This document shows positions 6,040 to 6,567 of a stretch of 6,567 bases of DNA, piece by piece (the first letter of the stretch is position 1; each line of letters begins with the position of its first letter). This stretch comes from Dehalococcoidia bacterium (GTDB lineage: Bacteria; Chloroflexota; Dehalococcoidia; Dehalococcoidales; BS750m-G39). Made by a program: the position numbers and the translations under genes. Location of the stretch: NCBI GenBank assembly GCA_004375675.1, contig SOKR01000083.1, forward strand, positions 1 to 6,567, in the 5' to 3' direction. The notes beneath the pieces were generated by a model, which made no database searches, was not told the DNA's origin, and worked only from the letters and a program-made list of their open reading frames with translations.

Positions 6040-6567
6040 ATAATACCTTTACTTCGCGCAGTTTTGCCGCCAGGTTGGCGCCGGCTTCTTCGGGGTTTTC
6101 GCCCTCGACCATCTCGCACTTGCCTTCGCGGACGGGCTGGAACAATTTCTGCAGCTTGGCGTGCCGGCCTTGAGCGCCTATCTGGGAGGCTTCGACGCCG
6201 ATGTCGGCCGGCTTCCAGACAACAGGCTCCTTTTTCTTGGCGCCCATAATGCCCTTGATGGTGGGGTAGCGGGGCTCGCCGATTTCGTTGCTGACGGTGA
6301 TCAGGCAGGGCAGGGAGGTCTCGATGACCTCGTAGCCTTCGTCGGTGACCCGTTCCAGCTTTGCCTTGCCGCCGGCGGGCTCTATCTTCTTGACTAGGGT
6401 GACGCTGGGTAGCCCCAGTATCTCGGCGATGCCGGAGCCTACCTGTCCCGCGTTCCAGTCGGAAGCCTCGCGGCCGCAGAAGATGATGTCGTATTCGCCT
6501 ATCTTCTTGATAGCCATAGCCAGGGCGTAGGCGGTCGACCAGCTGTCGCCGCCGTCGAAGGCTTCGT
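6038..6567 (-). CDS. etfB: Electron transfer flavoprotein subunit beta (5' end outside the window)
   Basis: The reading frame stays open to the right edge of the window. The Met at 6517 is internal, because the 16 residues before it (FDGGDSWSTAYALA within them) are typical EtfB sequence. About 175 residues are present; a full EtfB is near 260, so roughly the first third is missing. Recognisable parts are YDIIFCGREASDWNAGQVG, which matches the EtfB DLIxxGxxxxDxxxGQVG element, the LPCLITV strand, the strongly conserved EPRYPTIKGIMGAKKK, and the C-terminal arm that wraps round EtfA (KLFQPVREGK to the end). EtfB binds AMP in ordinary ETFs, or a second FAD in bifurcating ones; the residues that decide this lie largely outside the window. 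It sits directly upstream of etfA, with the stop codon inside the etfA SD. The promoter is not in view. Confidence 0.93.
   Translation of the reverse strand, partial: EAFDGGDSWSTAYALAMAIKKIGEYDIIFCGREASDWNAGQVGSGIAEILGLPSVTLVKKIEPAGGKAKLERVTDEGYEVIETSLPCLITVSNEIGEPRYPTIKGIMGAKKKEPVVWKPADIGVEASQIGAQGRHAKLQKLFQPVREGKCEMVEGENPEEAGANLAAKLREVKVL

Noticed and set aside
6038..6517. Treating the Met at 6517 as the start of EtfB
   Set aside because: The frame is open to the window edge and the upstream residues match conserved EtfB sequence, so the gene is cut by the edge rather than starting there.

Overview
The window looks like a piece of a bacterial chromosome from an anaerobe. The G+C-rich coding sequence, the EF-G-like GTPase of the kind seen in Firmicutes and Chloroflexota, the ABC exporter with a NEW3-domain partner, and the etfBA pair together suggest a Chloroflexota member of the Dehalococcoidia type. 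That assignment is an inference from the character of the proteins. No rRNA or other phylogenetic marker is present to settle it. I see no phage genes, insertion sequences, CRISPR arrays or tRNAs.

Layout. Positions 1-187 are non-coding and strongly G-rich on the + strand. They hold a perfect 9-bp hairpin (13-33), G-tract clusters, and a sigma70-like promoter (126-154) with a Shine-Dalgarno site for the only + strand gene. That gene (188-2248) encodes a complete EF-G-family translation GTPase of the divergent EF-G-2 type. Everything else lies on the - strand. Read in its own direction, the - strand begins with the 3' part of etfB (from the right edge to 6038), then complete etfA (6027-5029). 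After a 66-nt gap carrying a near-consensus promoter comes a three-gene cassette: a secreted, membrane-anchored NEW3-domain protein (4962-4093), an ABC ATPase (4089-3154) and an ABC-2 permease (3145-2249). The permease stop codon directly abuts the fusA-type stop codon, so the two convergent units meet with no spacer and no visible terminator.

How the genes work together. EtfB and EtfA form the heterodimeric electron transfer flavoprotein that carries electrons between flavin dehydrogenases and a quinone or other acceptor. The partner dehydrogenase is not in view. The NEW3 protein, ATPase and permease are spaced 3 and 8 nt apart. They very probably make one export or membrane-remodelling complex, with the NEW3 protein as the extracytoplasmic part. 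Its substrate cannot be read from the sequence. The EF-G-like protein is functionally separate.

Most of the window is ordinary housekeeping and metabolic coding sequence. The parts most worth a second look are the NEW3-ABC cassette, the divergent GTPase motifs of the EF-G-like protein, the zero-gap convergent junction, and the structured G-rich leader.
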